From the NCBI RefSeq assembly GCF_003967535.1, contig NZ_BIFR01000002.1:868001-932000 (forward strand): a stretch of DNA of 64,000 nucleotides. The letters run 5' to 3'. Both the position numbers and the translations under genes were made by a program. This document shows positions 45,498 through 53,516 of this stretch, piece after piece (position 1 is the first letter of the stretch; each line of letters begins with the position of its first letter). The DNA is from Tengunoibacter tsumagoiensis (lineage in GTDB: Bacteria; Chloroflexota; Ktedonobacteria; Ktedonobacterales; Ktedonobacteraceae). The notes beneath the pieces are model-generated. The model worked only from the letters and a program-made list of their open reading frames with translations. It had not been told where the DNA came from and made no database searches.

Positions 45498-46070
45498 TCA
45501 GGTGAGTAGTTGTTGATAATACATCAGCTCAAATTCGTCAGGAGGTCGATAGCCCAGAGCCGAATGAAGCCGTTTTCCATTGTACACGGTCATCAAAAAG
45601 TGCTCAATATTGGCTCGTGCGTCCTCTAAAGAGTCATACTCGTTCATCAAAATCTCTTTGGTTTTGATGGTTTTCATGAAACTCTCGGCATGGGCATTCT
45701 GATAGGGATTGCCAACCGCAGCCATACTAATGCGGGCTCCCACCTCGTGTAAACGGTTGACATACGTGGTGTTGGCATATTGGACTCCTTGATCAGAATG
45801 GTGAATGAGTCCTGGTTTCACATCACGACGCTGTAACGCCATTTCCAGGGCCTGGAGCGTGAGACTGCTCTCGAGACCACGACCTCGATGCCAACCGACA
45901 CATTGGCGTGTCCATATGTCAAGCACACACGCCAGGTAGACAAACTCGCCTTTCAGGCGAATGTACGTGAGATCGGCCACCCAACAAAGATCGGGAGCAT
46001 CAAAGTGAACACCAGCAACCAGATTGGGATAGCGACGATAGCGATGCCGTGAGTCCGTTGTGTGAACCAC
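45498..46070 (-). pseudogene. IS3-family transposase (OrfB) remnant
   Basis: 190 codons: FDAPDLCWVADLTYIRLKGE (first Asp), GLIHHSDQGVQYANTTYVNR (second Asp), GNPYQNAHAESFMKTIKTKE (catalytic Glu) and YNGKRLHSALGYRPPDEFEL complete the DDE core of IS3/IS150-type OrfB. The N-terminal ~90 codons and OrfA are missing; the frame breaks at 46070, close to the left end of the IS21 element, which apparently interrupted it. Confidence 0.85.
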
Positions 46071-46177
46071 CTATCGTTATTAGCGCCGATGGTATACTGA
46101 GCCGAAGTTAAATTGACCAACCCCCAAGAAGGCTGTACTCTGGAGGATAACAAAATCAAATCCCCAGGAGAACAGCC

Positions 46178-47428
46178 ATGCTTAGGAGTCAGACAGTGAA
46201 TACGATACATGATTTGCACGCACAAGGGAAGTCTATCCAGGAAATTGCTCAGCAGCTGGGCATTTCGCGGACAACCACGCGCAAATATCTCAAACATCCA
46301 GAGGCAGTTATCCGGAAACCGCGCTCCAAACAACCTTCAAAACTTGATCCTTTTCATGAGCAGATCAGACAATGGGTTATGGAAGATCATTGCACCAATT
46401 GCGAGGTTCTCTTTGAACGTTTGCAGAAAGTAGGATACACAGGAGGCATGAGCATTCTCAAAGCCTATGTTCATCCGCTGCGCCCGGCGGTCGCAGGCCA
46501 TGCTCCCGTTCAGCGCTATGAAACGAAACCGGGAGAACAAGTCCAATTTGACTGGGGCGAGTTTGTCTATGAACATGATGGCATTTCACATAAATTCTAT
46601 GGATTTGTAGCTATCTTAGGCTATTCCCGCATGCGCTTTGTGACCTTTGTCAAACGGTGTGACACACCAACACTCATCCGTTGCTTAATGGAAGCCTTTG
46701 AGTCCTTTGGTGGATTAACGAAGACCGCACTCACCGATCGCATGAAGAGCGTGCTGTTAGAAATGGAAGACAACAAACCACGTTGGAACCCTCGTTTTGC
46801 CGATTTCATGGTTTCTATCGCCGTTGTAGCACGTGTCTGTAAAGCGTACACTCCACAGACCAAAGGCAAAGTTGAACGCACCGTCAGCCATGTCAAAAAA
46901 AGTTTCTGGGCCGGAGTGGTCTTTACCGATCTCGATGATCTCAACCGTCAAGCCTATCGATGGTGTGAGCGCATCAACGCTCGCGTTCATCGAACCACCC
47001 ACGCTCGTCCGATTGATCGACTCGCTCAAGAGCAGCTTCGATCCTTACCAGAGGCCTTTGCCTGGGAACGCTTTGCCTCCGAAGAACGCAAAGTCACCTG
47101 GGATGGGTATGTCTCTTACGATGGGGTTCTCTATGGATTGCCAGGTGCGCTCGAACTGGCAGGCAGATTCGTGCAGGTACGTGAGCGCAAAGGGCTGGTG
47201 TCATTCTGGTCGGCGGGCGTTCAGGTGTTTGAAACCGCCAAGCGACCTCGTTCCCAAGACAGCGTTCCCCATGCCGAACAGTGGAGTATGGTGGCATCTG
47301 TCTCAGAGATACGCCGGATGCCGGTCCCCGTTGGCCACTTGCAACAGGCTCCTGAAGTGGAGCGTCGTTCCTTACAAGAGTATGATCAGTATTGTGGGGT
47401 TGAAGCAGTGAAGGAGGTGTTGGCATGA
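46178..47428 (+). CDS. istA: IS21 transposase IstA
   Basis: 416 residues. The N-terminus has an HTH (NTIHDLHAQGKSIQEIAQQL, GISRTTTRKYLKHPEAVIRK); the DDE integrase core includes PGEQVQFDWGEFVYEHDG (first Asp), LTKTALTDRMKSVLLEM (second Asp region) and YTPQTKGKVERTVSHVKKSF (Glu). Length and order match IstA, which with the IstB ATPase transposes the element. CAGGAGAA precedes the ATG. Intact, so potentially active. Confidence 0.95.
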   Translation: MLRSQTVNTIHDLHAQGKSIQEIAQQLGISRTTTRKYLKHPEAVIRKPRSKQPSKLDPFHEQIRQWVMEDHCTNCEVLFERLQKVGYTGGMSILKAYVHPLRPAVAGHAPVQRYETKPGEQVQFDWGEFVYEHDGISHKFYGFVAILGYSRMRFVTFVKRCDTPTLIRCLMEAFESFGGLTKTALTDRMKSVLLEMEDNKPRWNPRFADFMVSIAVVARVCKAYTPQTKGKVERTVSHVKKSFWAGVVFTDLDDLNRQAYRWCERINARVHRTTHARPIDRLAQEQLRSLPEAFAWERFASEERKVTWDGYVSYDGVLYGLPGALELAGRFVQVRERKGLVSFWSAGVQVFETAKRPRSQDSVPHAEQWSMVASVSEIRRMPVPVGHLQQAPEVERRSLQEYDQYCGVEAVKEVLA

Positions 47429-48210
47429 GCGGAGCCTACAAACAACTCAACTTGACTCAATTGGAGATGGTTCTGCCCAAGCTTCTGGAGCAGGCTCGTC
47501 GCGAACAATGGACCTATGAGACGTTGCTTGAACGTGCGCTCACTGCTGAATTGGATGGACGCGAACGCAAGGCGATGGCTCGGCGCCTCAAAGCAGCGCG
47601 TATTCCCGGAAAGAAGACCATCGATGGGTTCGATTTTTCCTTTCAGCCAACCCTTTCTGAGCGACATCTGCGAGAACTGGCAGATCTTTCTTTTGTCAGA
47701 ACAGGTACCAATGTGATTTTTTTGGGCCCTCCAGGAACCGGAAAAACGCATCTGAGCTTGGCATTGGCGAACCAGGCACTCGCACAAGGTCATTCGGTGC
47801 TCTTTACCACGTTAGCAGAACTGGCACAAGCGCTCGAAAGTGCATCACATCCAGGGTTGATGCGGCAACGCGTGCGACGATACATCGCTCCCAGTTTGCT
47901 CGTGATCGACGAAGTGGGTTACACCACGTTATCTCAGGAGCAAGCTCACTACTTCTTCGAACTGGTCACGGCGCGCTATGAGCATGGTTCGATCATTCTC
48001 ACGTCCAATACCAGTTTTGCTCAATGGGGAAATCTGCTGGGAGATGAGGTCCTGGCCACGGCACTTCTCGACCGACTCTTGCATCATGCCGAGGTTATTG
48101 CTATCAATGGGCGTAGCTATCGCATGAAAGATCGACAGGGTGATCGTGGAGATCTCTCAACCCAACCGGCTCGCACACCCATCGGCGCACCATCAACTGG
48201 CGTTCGTTAG
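47425..48210 (+). CDS. istB: IS21 helper ATPase IstB
   Basis: 261 residues, overlapping the istA stop by 4 bp (ATGA). IFLGPPGTGKTHLSLALANQ is Walker A, SLLVIDEVGYTTLSQEQAHY Walker B, and SIILTSNTSFAQWGNLLGDE sensor I; DnaC-like AAA+ ATPase. IstB oligomers on DNA select the target and activate IstA. The frame is intact. Confidence 0.95.
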   Translation: MSGAYKQLNLTQLEMVLPKLLEQARREQWTYETLLERALTAELDGRERKAMARRLKAARIPGKKTIDGFDFSFQPTLSERHLRELADLSFVRTGTNVIFLGPPGTGKTHLSLALANQALAQGHSVLFTTLAELAQALESASHPGLMRQRVRRYIAPSLLVIDEVGYTTLSQEQAHYFFELVTARYEHGSIILTSNTSFAQWGNLLGDEVLATALLDRLLHHAEVIAINGRSYRMKDRQGDRGDLSTQPARTPIGAPSTGVR

Positions 48211-48285
48211 TCGGCGTTTGTGACAGAGTATTTTCAAGAAGTCATTTTATTAGGGGGGACCAATTTTCGACCGGCTCGCAAATGC

Positions 48286-49993
48286 GGCTCATGAAACTTT
48301 TTGGTGAAGCATTTTTTTACGCAGAAGAGAGAAACTTGCTCGACCATACATCAGCCTTTTGTGTGTTTTGATTTTGTTCACGGCTCCTTCTACTGGCCCC
48401 TGGCTCCAGGTATAGGTTAATCCCGCCCGAACAGCATCATAATCTCGGTCAATCCCATTCACAAAGCTGACAAGTTCTGTAATCTGACTCTGCCGTACCT
48501 CCTTCATCCATCCATTCAGGAGATCAGGTTTCAGTTCACGCACCAGGTGAAGAAACGAGTGAAGGAAGCGATGAATCTGGCAGATTTCTTGAGACTCCTC
48601 AAAGAGCTTTGCCAAACAGCGTTTCTCTTCTGGTGTGAGATCCTCTTTCCTTTTCGCAAGCAACCAGCGCAATTCCCTGGCAGAAAGCGTTGAGGGAACT
48701 GGCCTCACTGTGATGGATTGCGGAGGCTGTTTTAGGCCCGGAAGCCCTCGACGAAAGCGTGTGACAACATCCTTCACAATACTGATACCTCCTTGGAAGC
48801 CTTTCTCCTGTAATTCTTCAAAAAGCTGGAGTGCAGTAGGCATTTCGTCATTCCAGCGTTGACACACATACTCATAATAGGGATCAAGCAGGCTCGGCTT
48901 TCGGGTGCGTGGAGCAATGCGGACTGGACCCTCGATGTGAAGATACTTTCGAACCGTTCCACGTGCCAATCCAAGTTCAGCGGTAATGGCATGCCCACTT
49001 TTGCCCTGTCGGTGCAGTTCCCGTACCTTTTCGACAATCACTTGTTTTCTCTCAAATGTAGCCTGAGAAAGACGTTCCTGCTTTCTTTGTTCGTAAGCTG
49101 GTTTTTCCTTTTTATCTAAGGCCGGAGTTGGTGGAGAAGGTGCTGGAATGGACAGTGGTTGCCGTTTGAGGTAGCTTTCAACAGCATCCCCAAGATTTTT
49201 GCACACATGCCATCGATCTGCACATTGAATCGCTTGTGGGGCCCCTTGTGCAGCTCCATCAGCATAAATCCCATCGCGATCTCGGCTCACGATCTCGATT
49301 TCGGGATGCGACTCCAACCACTTTTTGACACTTTTTGCTTCTCGATCTGGGAGGAGATCAATAATAGCATGTGAATCTAAATCAACAATGACCGTTCCAT
49401 AGCGTTTTCCACGTTTCCATGCAAAGTCATCAATTCCCACATGCTCCACTTGACCAACAGGCGTGATCTGAACCTGTTGCAAGGAAGATAAAAAGGTGGT
49501 TCGAGAGAGCTCAATCCCTAATTGTTTGCCTAAACGTGCGCCTGCTTTCGCATTGAAAGCGCCCACGATGGCTTGGACGATGCTTCGCAAACGGGATGTG
49601 AGGCGTGACGATGGTTCCAAAAAGTTTGGGAGCCGTTCCGTAAAGATTTTCTGGGAGCACTCCTGCTCCCGACAAAAGAACTTTTTAACCGACAGTTCCA
49701 GGCGTACGACTTGCCCAGCACAGGGCAATTCCAGCGGCTTTCGCCGATAATAACTATGAATCGCGCTTGATGGTGTTGAGCAGAGAGGGCAGGCGCAACT
49801 CGAACGATTGGAGACAACTCGAATGTGTACTCCCTGAACGGTGGTGCTTATTGCAATGATTTCAAGCCCATCGGGTAAGGGAAGTAAAGGTGTGGTAGGC
49901 ATTCCCTGGCTACACTTTCCATGTATTTTATACAGAAAGTGTAGCAGGCCAATGTCCTTTTTTCCAGGGCTTCACCAAAAAGTTTCATGAGCC
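48286..49993. mobile_element. ISL3-family insertion sequence with perfect TIRs and 8-bp target duplication
   Basis: Perfect 25-bp inverted repeats at 48286-48310 and 49969-49993 (outer part GGCTCATGAAACTTTTTGG) bound a 1708-bp element. It is flanked by identical 8-bp direct repeats GCAAATGC at 48278-48285 and 49994-50001, the duplication length expected for ISL3. It carries one intact transposase gene on the minus strand and sits inside the right end of the IS21 element. Confidence 0.96.
48289..49902 (-). CDS. ISL3-family transposase
   Basis: 537 residues. N-terminal zinc-binding part (VVSNRSSCACPLCSTPSSAI, VKKFFCREQECSQKIFTER), then VEHVGIDDFAWKRGKRYGTV (first catalytic Asp), IEIVSRDRDGIYADGAAQG (second Asp), RWHVCKNLGDAVESYLKR, an HTH insert (HRQGKSGHAITAELGLARGT), and YTWSQGPVEGAVNKIKTHKR (catalytic Glu). 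The stop codon lies within the terminal inverted repeat. Intact and flanked by perfect repeats, so probably recently active. Confidence 0.96.
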   Translation of the reverse strand: MPTTPLLPLPDGLEIIAISTTVQGVHIRVVSNRSSCACPLCSTPSSAIHSYYRRKPLELPCAGQVVRLELSVKKFFCREQECSQKIFTERLPNFLEPSSRLTSRLRSIVQAIVGAFNAKAGARLGKQLGIELSRTTFLSSLQQVQITPVGQVEHVGIDDFAWKRGKRYGTVIVDLDSHAIIDLLPDREAKSVKKWLESHPEIEIVSRDRDGIYADGAAQGAPQAIQCADRWHVCKNLGDAVESYLKRQPLSIPAPSPPTPALDKKEKPAYEQRKQERLSQATFERKQVIVEKVRELHRQGKSGHAITAELGLARGTVRKYLHIEGPVRIAPRTRKPSLLDPYYEYVCQRWNDEMPTALQLFEELQEKGFQGGISIVKDVVTRFRRGLPGLKQPPQSITVRPVPSTLSARELRWLLAKRKEDLTPEEKRCLAKLFEESQEICQIHRFLHSFLHLVRELKPDLLNGWMKEVRQSQITELVSFVNGIDRDYDAVRAGLTYTWSQGPVEGAVNKIKTHKRLMYGRASFSLLRKKMLHQKVS

Positions 49994-50013
49994 GCAAATG
50001 CATCGGCCTTGAC

Positions 50014-50160
50014 AGGATAGCCAAAACGCGCAGCAAGCGTCATAATCCATGGTCCAATTGCGGCCTGATCATCTACCTGTACTCGATGCACGCGCATTGC
50101 GGTAGGATCAATCATCCCACGTTGGGGGCGTTGCTCGATAATGATCTCTCGTCGTGCCAT
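50014..50160 (-). pseudogene. Truncated second copy of the ubiquitin-like/WD40 gene 5' end
   Basis: Starts at ATG 50160 with the same ribosome site as the full gene and reads MARREIIIEQRPQRG to LAARFGYP, then runs into IS21 end sequence. Only ~49 codons of the N-terminal domain are present; TM and WD40 parts are gone. Confidence 0.85.
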
Positions 50161-50534
50161 GCTCTCTTTCTCCTGGTTTCTCATCCTGCGAACAGCATCC
50201 TGGTCAAGGATGGGAAAAGGACAATCAACAGGAGTGAGTATACCAGCTGAGGAGAGGGAGCAGCGGGGGAGGGCAGGGAGAGGTAGGAGGAGGTAGAGGG
50301 GCGATGGAAGCGAAGGGCAAAGAAGAGGAATGAGGGGGAGGTGTGAGACCATGTCTCTCATCCGTTGATTGTTGCTCAAGATCGCCTGCCTTTGTGCTGC
50401 CTCTCCAGTATCATCAATACTTTCCCCTCTTATCAGCTAGACTTCTTGTAAAGCATGAAAAGAACAAACCTCACTCTCCTTGCTTCACAGAAATGTCAAA
50501 GCAAGAGAGTGAGACAACCGAGAGAGGAAGAGTG

Positions 50535-50789
50535 ATGGCGACAAAGGAAACCGAGCTGACTCCAGCCAAACGAAAGCGGCTTCTCAAGAAGTTTGGTCCC
50601 AGTCCAAAAGGATATACGACCAGAGAACTCGAGCAATTTCTTGATCTGCTCTACGGAATGTATAGTCATGTCTATACTGCCTCCCAACTCTCTGAAGTGG
50701 TAATTAGTGATCCATTTGATCGATCTGAGACTCCTCGACAGATCAAGTTGGTGGAATTTACCGATTGGCTAGAAGCAGTATTATTGTAG
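50535..50789 (+). CDS. Small conserved protein of unknown function, copy B
   Basis: 84 residues, identical to copy A (41650-41904) except at the extreme C-terminus (EAVLL against EAVLV). Same GAGG ribosome site. Its function is unknown; the paralogue arose with the segment duplication. Confidence 0.6.
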   Translation: MATKETELTPAKRKRLLKKFGPSPKGYTTRELEQFLDLLYGMYSHVYTASQLSEVVISDPFDRSETPRQIKLVEFTDWLEAVLL

Positions 50790-50800
50790 CCAGGGACTTT

Positions 50801-51475
50801 AACCCTTGCAGAGACATGTGTGCCTCTGCCAGGGCGATCCCATTCCATTGTCCACCCATCTGTTCTTTTAATGTTAGGTAGGAGAGAGACCATTGATCCA
50901 GGAATCATTGGCGCTCATACAGTTACAGAATCTCATCACGAGTAGCAATGGTTACCTGAGAAAGAAGGGAGACATAAAACGTTGGGGGAATAAGAAGTCT
51001 GAGACGTTCTCTATCTGTCATTCTTCAGCCGGTTGCCCGGTATTGCTTTCGTGGCCTGGGCCTACCTACCTGGAGCGACAAACCCTTGCAGGAAGCACTT
51101 CCTCTTCCCTAGATATATGCTTACTCAAATGAACAGAGATGAGGCATATAATGAACCGTAATTCAGTTCCCATACACGGCTTTCATTCTGGGCGGGGATG
51201 TCATACAGCTCTAACAGCCATACGAGACGACTCTCAGTGGGAGCGTCCAAACGCTCTTTGCGGTAGGCGGGCAGTTGCGCCCCTGAAGACGAGAGTTCAG
51301 GCAATCAAACGTTGACCATGCTACACGAGTCTTGTGGTACCAACCCTGACTCCAGCGTTTTTACCTGTTACTGCTTTCCCCTTTGCCTTTTGGCATCAGT
51401 TAAGGAGGTGATCCTAGAACCATCCTTCGAGTTCTAGCTTAGTGCCTGGGTGATACCATACCGCATGATACGCCG
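50801..51475. other. Region without a firm gene; short unexplained minus-strand frame
   Basis: 50801-51026 is sequence absent from duplication copy A. A minus-strand frame at 51125-51304 reads QLPAYRKERLDAPTESRLVW, LLELYDIPAQNESRVWELNY, which looks protein-like but is only ~59 codons, begins after an in-frame stop and matches nothing recognised. It may be the end of a lost gene beside the CRISPR remnant. Confidence 0.35.
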
Positions 51476-51638
51476 CACTCAATCTCTGCTGAGAAGCAAT
51501 GGGTATTTCGCCTCAAGCAGAAACATCCCTCAACGCCTTGCTTCTTGCATTTCAATCTCTGCCGAGAAGCACCAGGTATTTCACCGCAACATGCTTGAGT
51601 GTAGGACTATCGTACTGGATGTTTCAATCTCTGCCGAG
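51476..51638. CRISPR. Decayed CRISPR remnant: three repeats, two spacers
   Basis: A 37-nt repeat beginning GTTTCAATCTCTGCCGAG and ending CAGGTATTTCACC is seen at 51549-51585. A divergent copy is at 51476-51512 (about seven mismatches), and a third at 51621-51638 keeps only its first 18 nt. Spacers are 36 nt (51513-51548) and 35 nt (51586-51620), so the repeat period is 72-73 nt. TTTCAATC starts are common in type I and III repeats. No cas gene lies in the window, and the array is cut on its right by insertion-sequence-like DNA. Confidence 0.7.
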
Positions 51639-51646
51639 TGAGGGGT

Positions 51647-51731
51647 GCAACTAATTCATTTGTAGAGATTTGGCTAGCCCTCGACTCTCAATTCCAAACG
51701 ACTTTCCACAAAAACAAGAGCAACTAATTCA
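51647..51731. repeat. GCAACTAATTCA repeats at the broken end of the CRISPR
   Basis: GCAACTAATTCATTTGTAGA occurs at 51647-51666 and a shorter GCAACTAATTCA at 51720-51731; GCAATTAATTCATTTGTAGA recurs at 55880-55899. Two of these sites directly follow a truncated feature (CRISPR repeat; the 55690 ORF), which suggests the end of a mobile element. Confidence 0.5.
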
Positions 51732-51845
51732 AGAGTTGGATGCATTCCGTTTTTTTCGCAAAAGTCCTTTTTGCTTGACAGAAAGGGAGCTCCTTGTGCA
51801 GAGTATTCATAACCTAAATCAACTCAGCAAAGGGGTCTCATCTTT

Positions 51846-52139
51846 ATGATACCCGCATTATCCCTTTTTGACCAGTCCACCATGGCTTCCATCCTTTGCC
51901 GAGTAGGAGAGCAACTTGATATATGGCTTGCCAAGGCCGAAGAGAGTCAGATCCCAGAGCTGCGGAGCTTCGTAGCGGGCATCAAGAGAGACAAAGCCGC
52001 TGTCAAAGCGGGTCTCACCTTGCCTCAGAACAATGGGATTGTTGAGGGAAAGGTTCACGAACTCAAACTGATTAAACGGATGGAGTATGGCCGCGCAGCA
52101 TTCCCCTTACTACGTCAACGTGTGCTGCATGCCTTGTAA
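51846..52139 (+). pseudogene. ISL3-family transposase C-terminal fragment
   Basis: 97 codons ending PELRSFVAGIKRDKAAVKAG, LTLPQNNGIVEGKVHELKLI and KRMEYGRAAFPLLRQRVLH: the final DDE Glu (VEG) and C-terminal tail of an ISL3 transposase different from the intact one at 48.3 kb. About 80% of the gene is missing. Confidence 0.85.
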
Positions 52140-52307
52140 AGACGAAAGGGAAATCATAAAACATCGGTCTGTTGCAGAAAACAAACGAGCATCACCAAAG
52201 CTGTGCCAGACCCTTTGCGCGCGTCAAATAAATTGAAAAGCCTTGCAAATATACGAGCTTCAAGTTATACTTGAAGCGAGACGACCATGTGAAGAAAAAG
52301 GATGCTC

Positions 52308-52970
52308 ATGGAGACACAGCAGCAAGACAAGCAACGGATTCGGCGGCGCGAGAAGATCATGGTTGTAGGCACAGGCTGTCACACTATCTTCTTTCTGGCG
52401 GCTCTGTTTGTTCCTTTTGTCATCTATTTGATGATTCCAGTCTTCCAGACAGTAATAAGTGTAGGTCTCTTTGTAGGTCTCTGGCTTTTCAGCTGGATGG
52501 TGACATACATACTGGTCGCTTTCGTTCTGACACGGTATATCACTACTACCTTTGCACTCAAACATGCATGGCTTTCACGCTATGGAATTGAAAGCAAAGC
52601 AACAATTACTCGATACGACGTGAAGCGGCACGTTACTCCATCAGGAGACGAATACCCCTCTCTGTGCTTCGAGCTGAGCTGGTCTCATCCTATCAGTTCA
52701 ACCCCTATTTCTATCTGGAAAAAGCTTCCTTCTGATGTTTGCCGCGAACGACACTCTTATGATCATAAAGAGTTATCTGAAGAATGCCTACGCCAATTGG
52801 AATACTTCAAACCTGAAGCTCCTTTTACCGTGCTTTGTGATCCTACTGATCCTTTCTTTTTTCTGACCATTCATCCGATCAAGCCTTCTCACTATCCTCT
52901 TCCTACTCCTCAGGGACATCATCTCAGCGTAGCACGTATAATACTGAGAAGACCTGGTAACACTCTCTAG
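52308..52970 (+). CDS. Two-TM protein with DUF3592-like C-terminal domain
   Basis: About 220 residues. Two adjacent TM helices (FFLAALFVPFVIYLMIPVF, SVGLFVGLWLFSWMVTYIL) are followed by a soluble domain: LSRYGIESKATITRYDVKRH, YPSLCFELSWSHPISSTPIS, PFTVLCDPTDPFFFLTIHP. This matches the general layout of DUF3592 proteins (GxxxxAxV...Y.V....G......V.YdP.dP). AAGGA precedes the ATG at 52308; an ATG at 52302 overlaps the site. Role unknown. Confidence 0.65.
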   Translation: METQQQDKQRIRRREKIMVVGTGCHTIFFLAALFVPFVIYLMIPVFQTVISVGLFVGLWLFSWMVTYILVAFVLTRYITTTFALKHAWLSRYGIESKATITRYDVKRHVTPSGDEYPSLCFELSWSHPISSTPISIWKKLPSDVCRERHSYDHKELSEECLRQLEYFKPEAPFTVLCDPTDPFFFLTIHPIKPSHYPLPTPQGHHLSVARIILRRPGNTL

Positions 52971-53129
52971 TCAACTGTGTTCTAGAACGACTCGCGTTTG
53001 AGCCCTCCCCAAACGTAGAAATCAGGTCAGTGATGCAAGGGACAACCACTAGACCAGGAGGTAGCGAGGAGCATACGCTGCGCTCCTCGCTCGTTTGGGA
53101 CACAGGAACGAACAAGTTATCCATCCCTA

Positions 53130-53398
53130 TTAGAGCGTAAACCGTTTCCAATGGCCTTCGGAGACCACTTCGACGGCTCCATCGATCACTTTGATAGCGG
53201 TCTGATCATCAATTGCATACGCTGGTACACCCACTTCAGCGGCCCTTTTTCTGTATTGGCAAGGGAATTGTCCGGCATCTCCTCGTGATCCAGGTGCGGA
53301 AATATCGAAAAGCCAACCACCCCCAGCGTCTCATCGCCGCCGGTGGGCGGCTTCCACCTAACAAAGTCCTCCCCGATCCTGGGGGTCATCATCATACT
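53130..53398 (-). pseudogene. Peptidase S51 / type 1 amidotransferase-like remnant, frameshifted
   Basis: The minus strand reads MTPRIGEDFVRWKPPTGGDE, TLGVVGFSIFPHLDHEEMPD, NSLANTEK, then after a shift at an A/G run, AAEVGVPAYAIDDQTAIKVI and DGAVEVVSEGHWKRFTL to a TAA at 53130. The FPH-D-E and AIDDQTA motifs are those of the C-terminal half of S51 (dipeptidase E-like) proteins. The N-terminal half with the catalytic Ser is missing. Confidence 0.65.
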
Positions 53399-53428
53399 CT
53401 GAGGTAAGACTAGGATCACTGTAAAAAT

Positions 53429-53516
53429 CGTAACTATTCAGAAGGGTGACGTGAAAGGTTCATTTCATGTAATTGCCACTGCATTTGCGACTTTGTCACA
53501 CTTCTGAATAGTTACG
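53429..53516. repeat. 88-bp MITE-like inverted repeat pair
   Basis: CGTAACTATTCAGAAGGGTG (53429 onward) and its inverted copy ending GTTACG at 53516 match over 22 bp with one mismatch, enclosing 44 bp. The second arm abuts the stop codon of the XRE-TPR gene. It could be a miniature inverted-repeat element or double as a terminator. Confidence 0.6.

Larger units (their letters stand above)
46078..50014. mobile_element. IS21-family element, itself carrying an ISL3 insertion near its right end
   Basis: Terminal inverted similarity is seen between the left (GCCGATG...GAGCCG...AAATTGACC from 46086) and, read on the other strand, the right end (GCCGATG...GAGCCG...AAAATTGG ending near 50014 once the ISL3 element is removed). 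Inside are istA and istB overlapping by 4 bp. The right boundary coincides with where the duplicated island segment begins (50014). Boundaries are accurate to a few bases only; no target duplication could be confirmed. Confidence 0.7.
50014..50800. repeat. Long direct duplication, copy B
   Basis: Near-identical to 41127-41915. It starts exactly at the right end of the IS21 element with AGGATAGCCAAAACGC and runs through the truncated WD40 5' end and the 84-residue ORF. After CCAGGGACTTT the copies diverge: B carries ~226 bp not in A, after which similarity resumes at 51027-51095 (A: 41918-41986). Confidence 0.9.

Noticed and set aside
51401..51414. TAAGGAGGTGATCC, the complement of the conserved 3' end of 16S rRNA
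   Set aside because: Only 14 nt match and the neighbouring bases do not continue the rRNA; no other rRNA sequence nearby. Most likely chance or a strong ribosome site without a gene.
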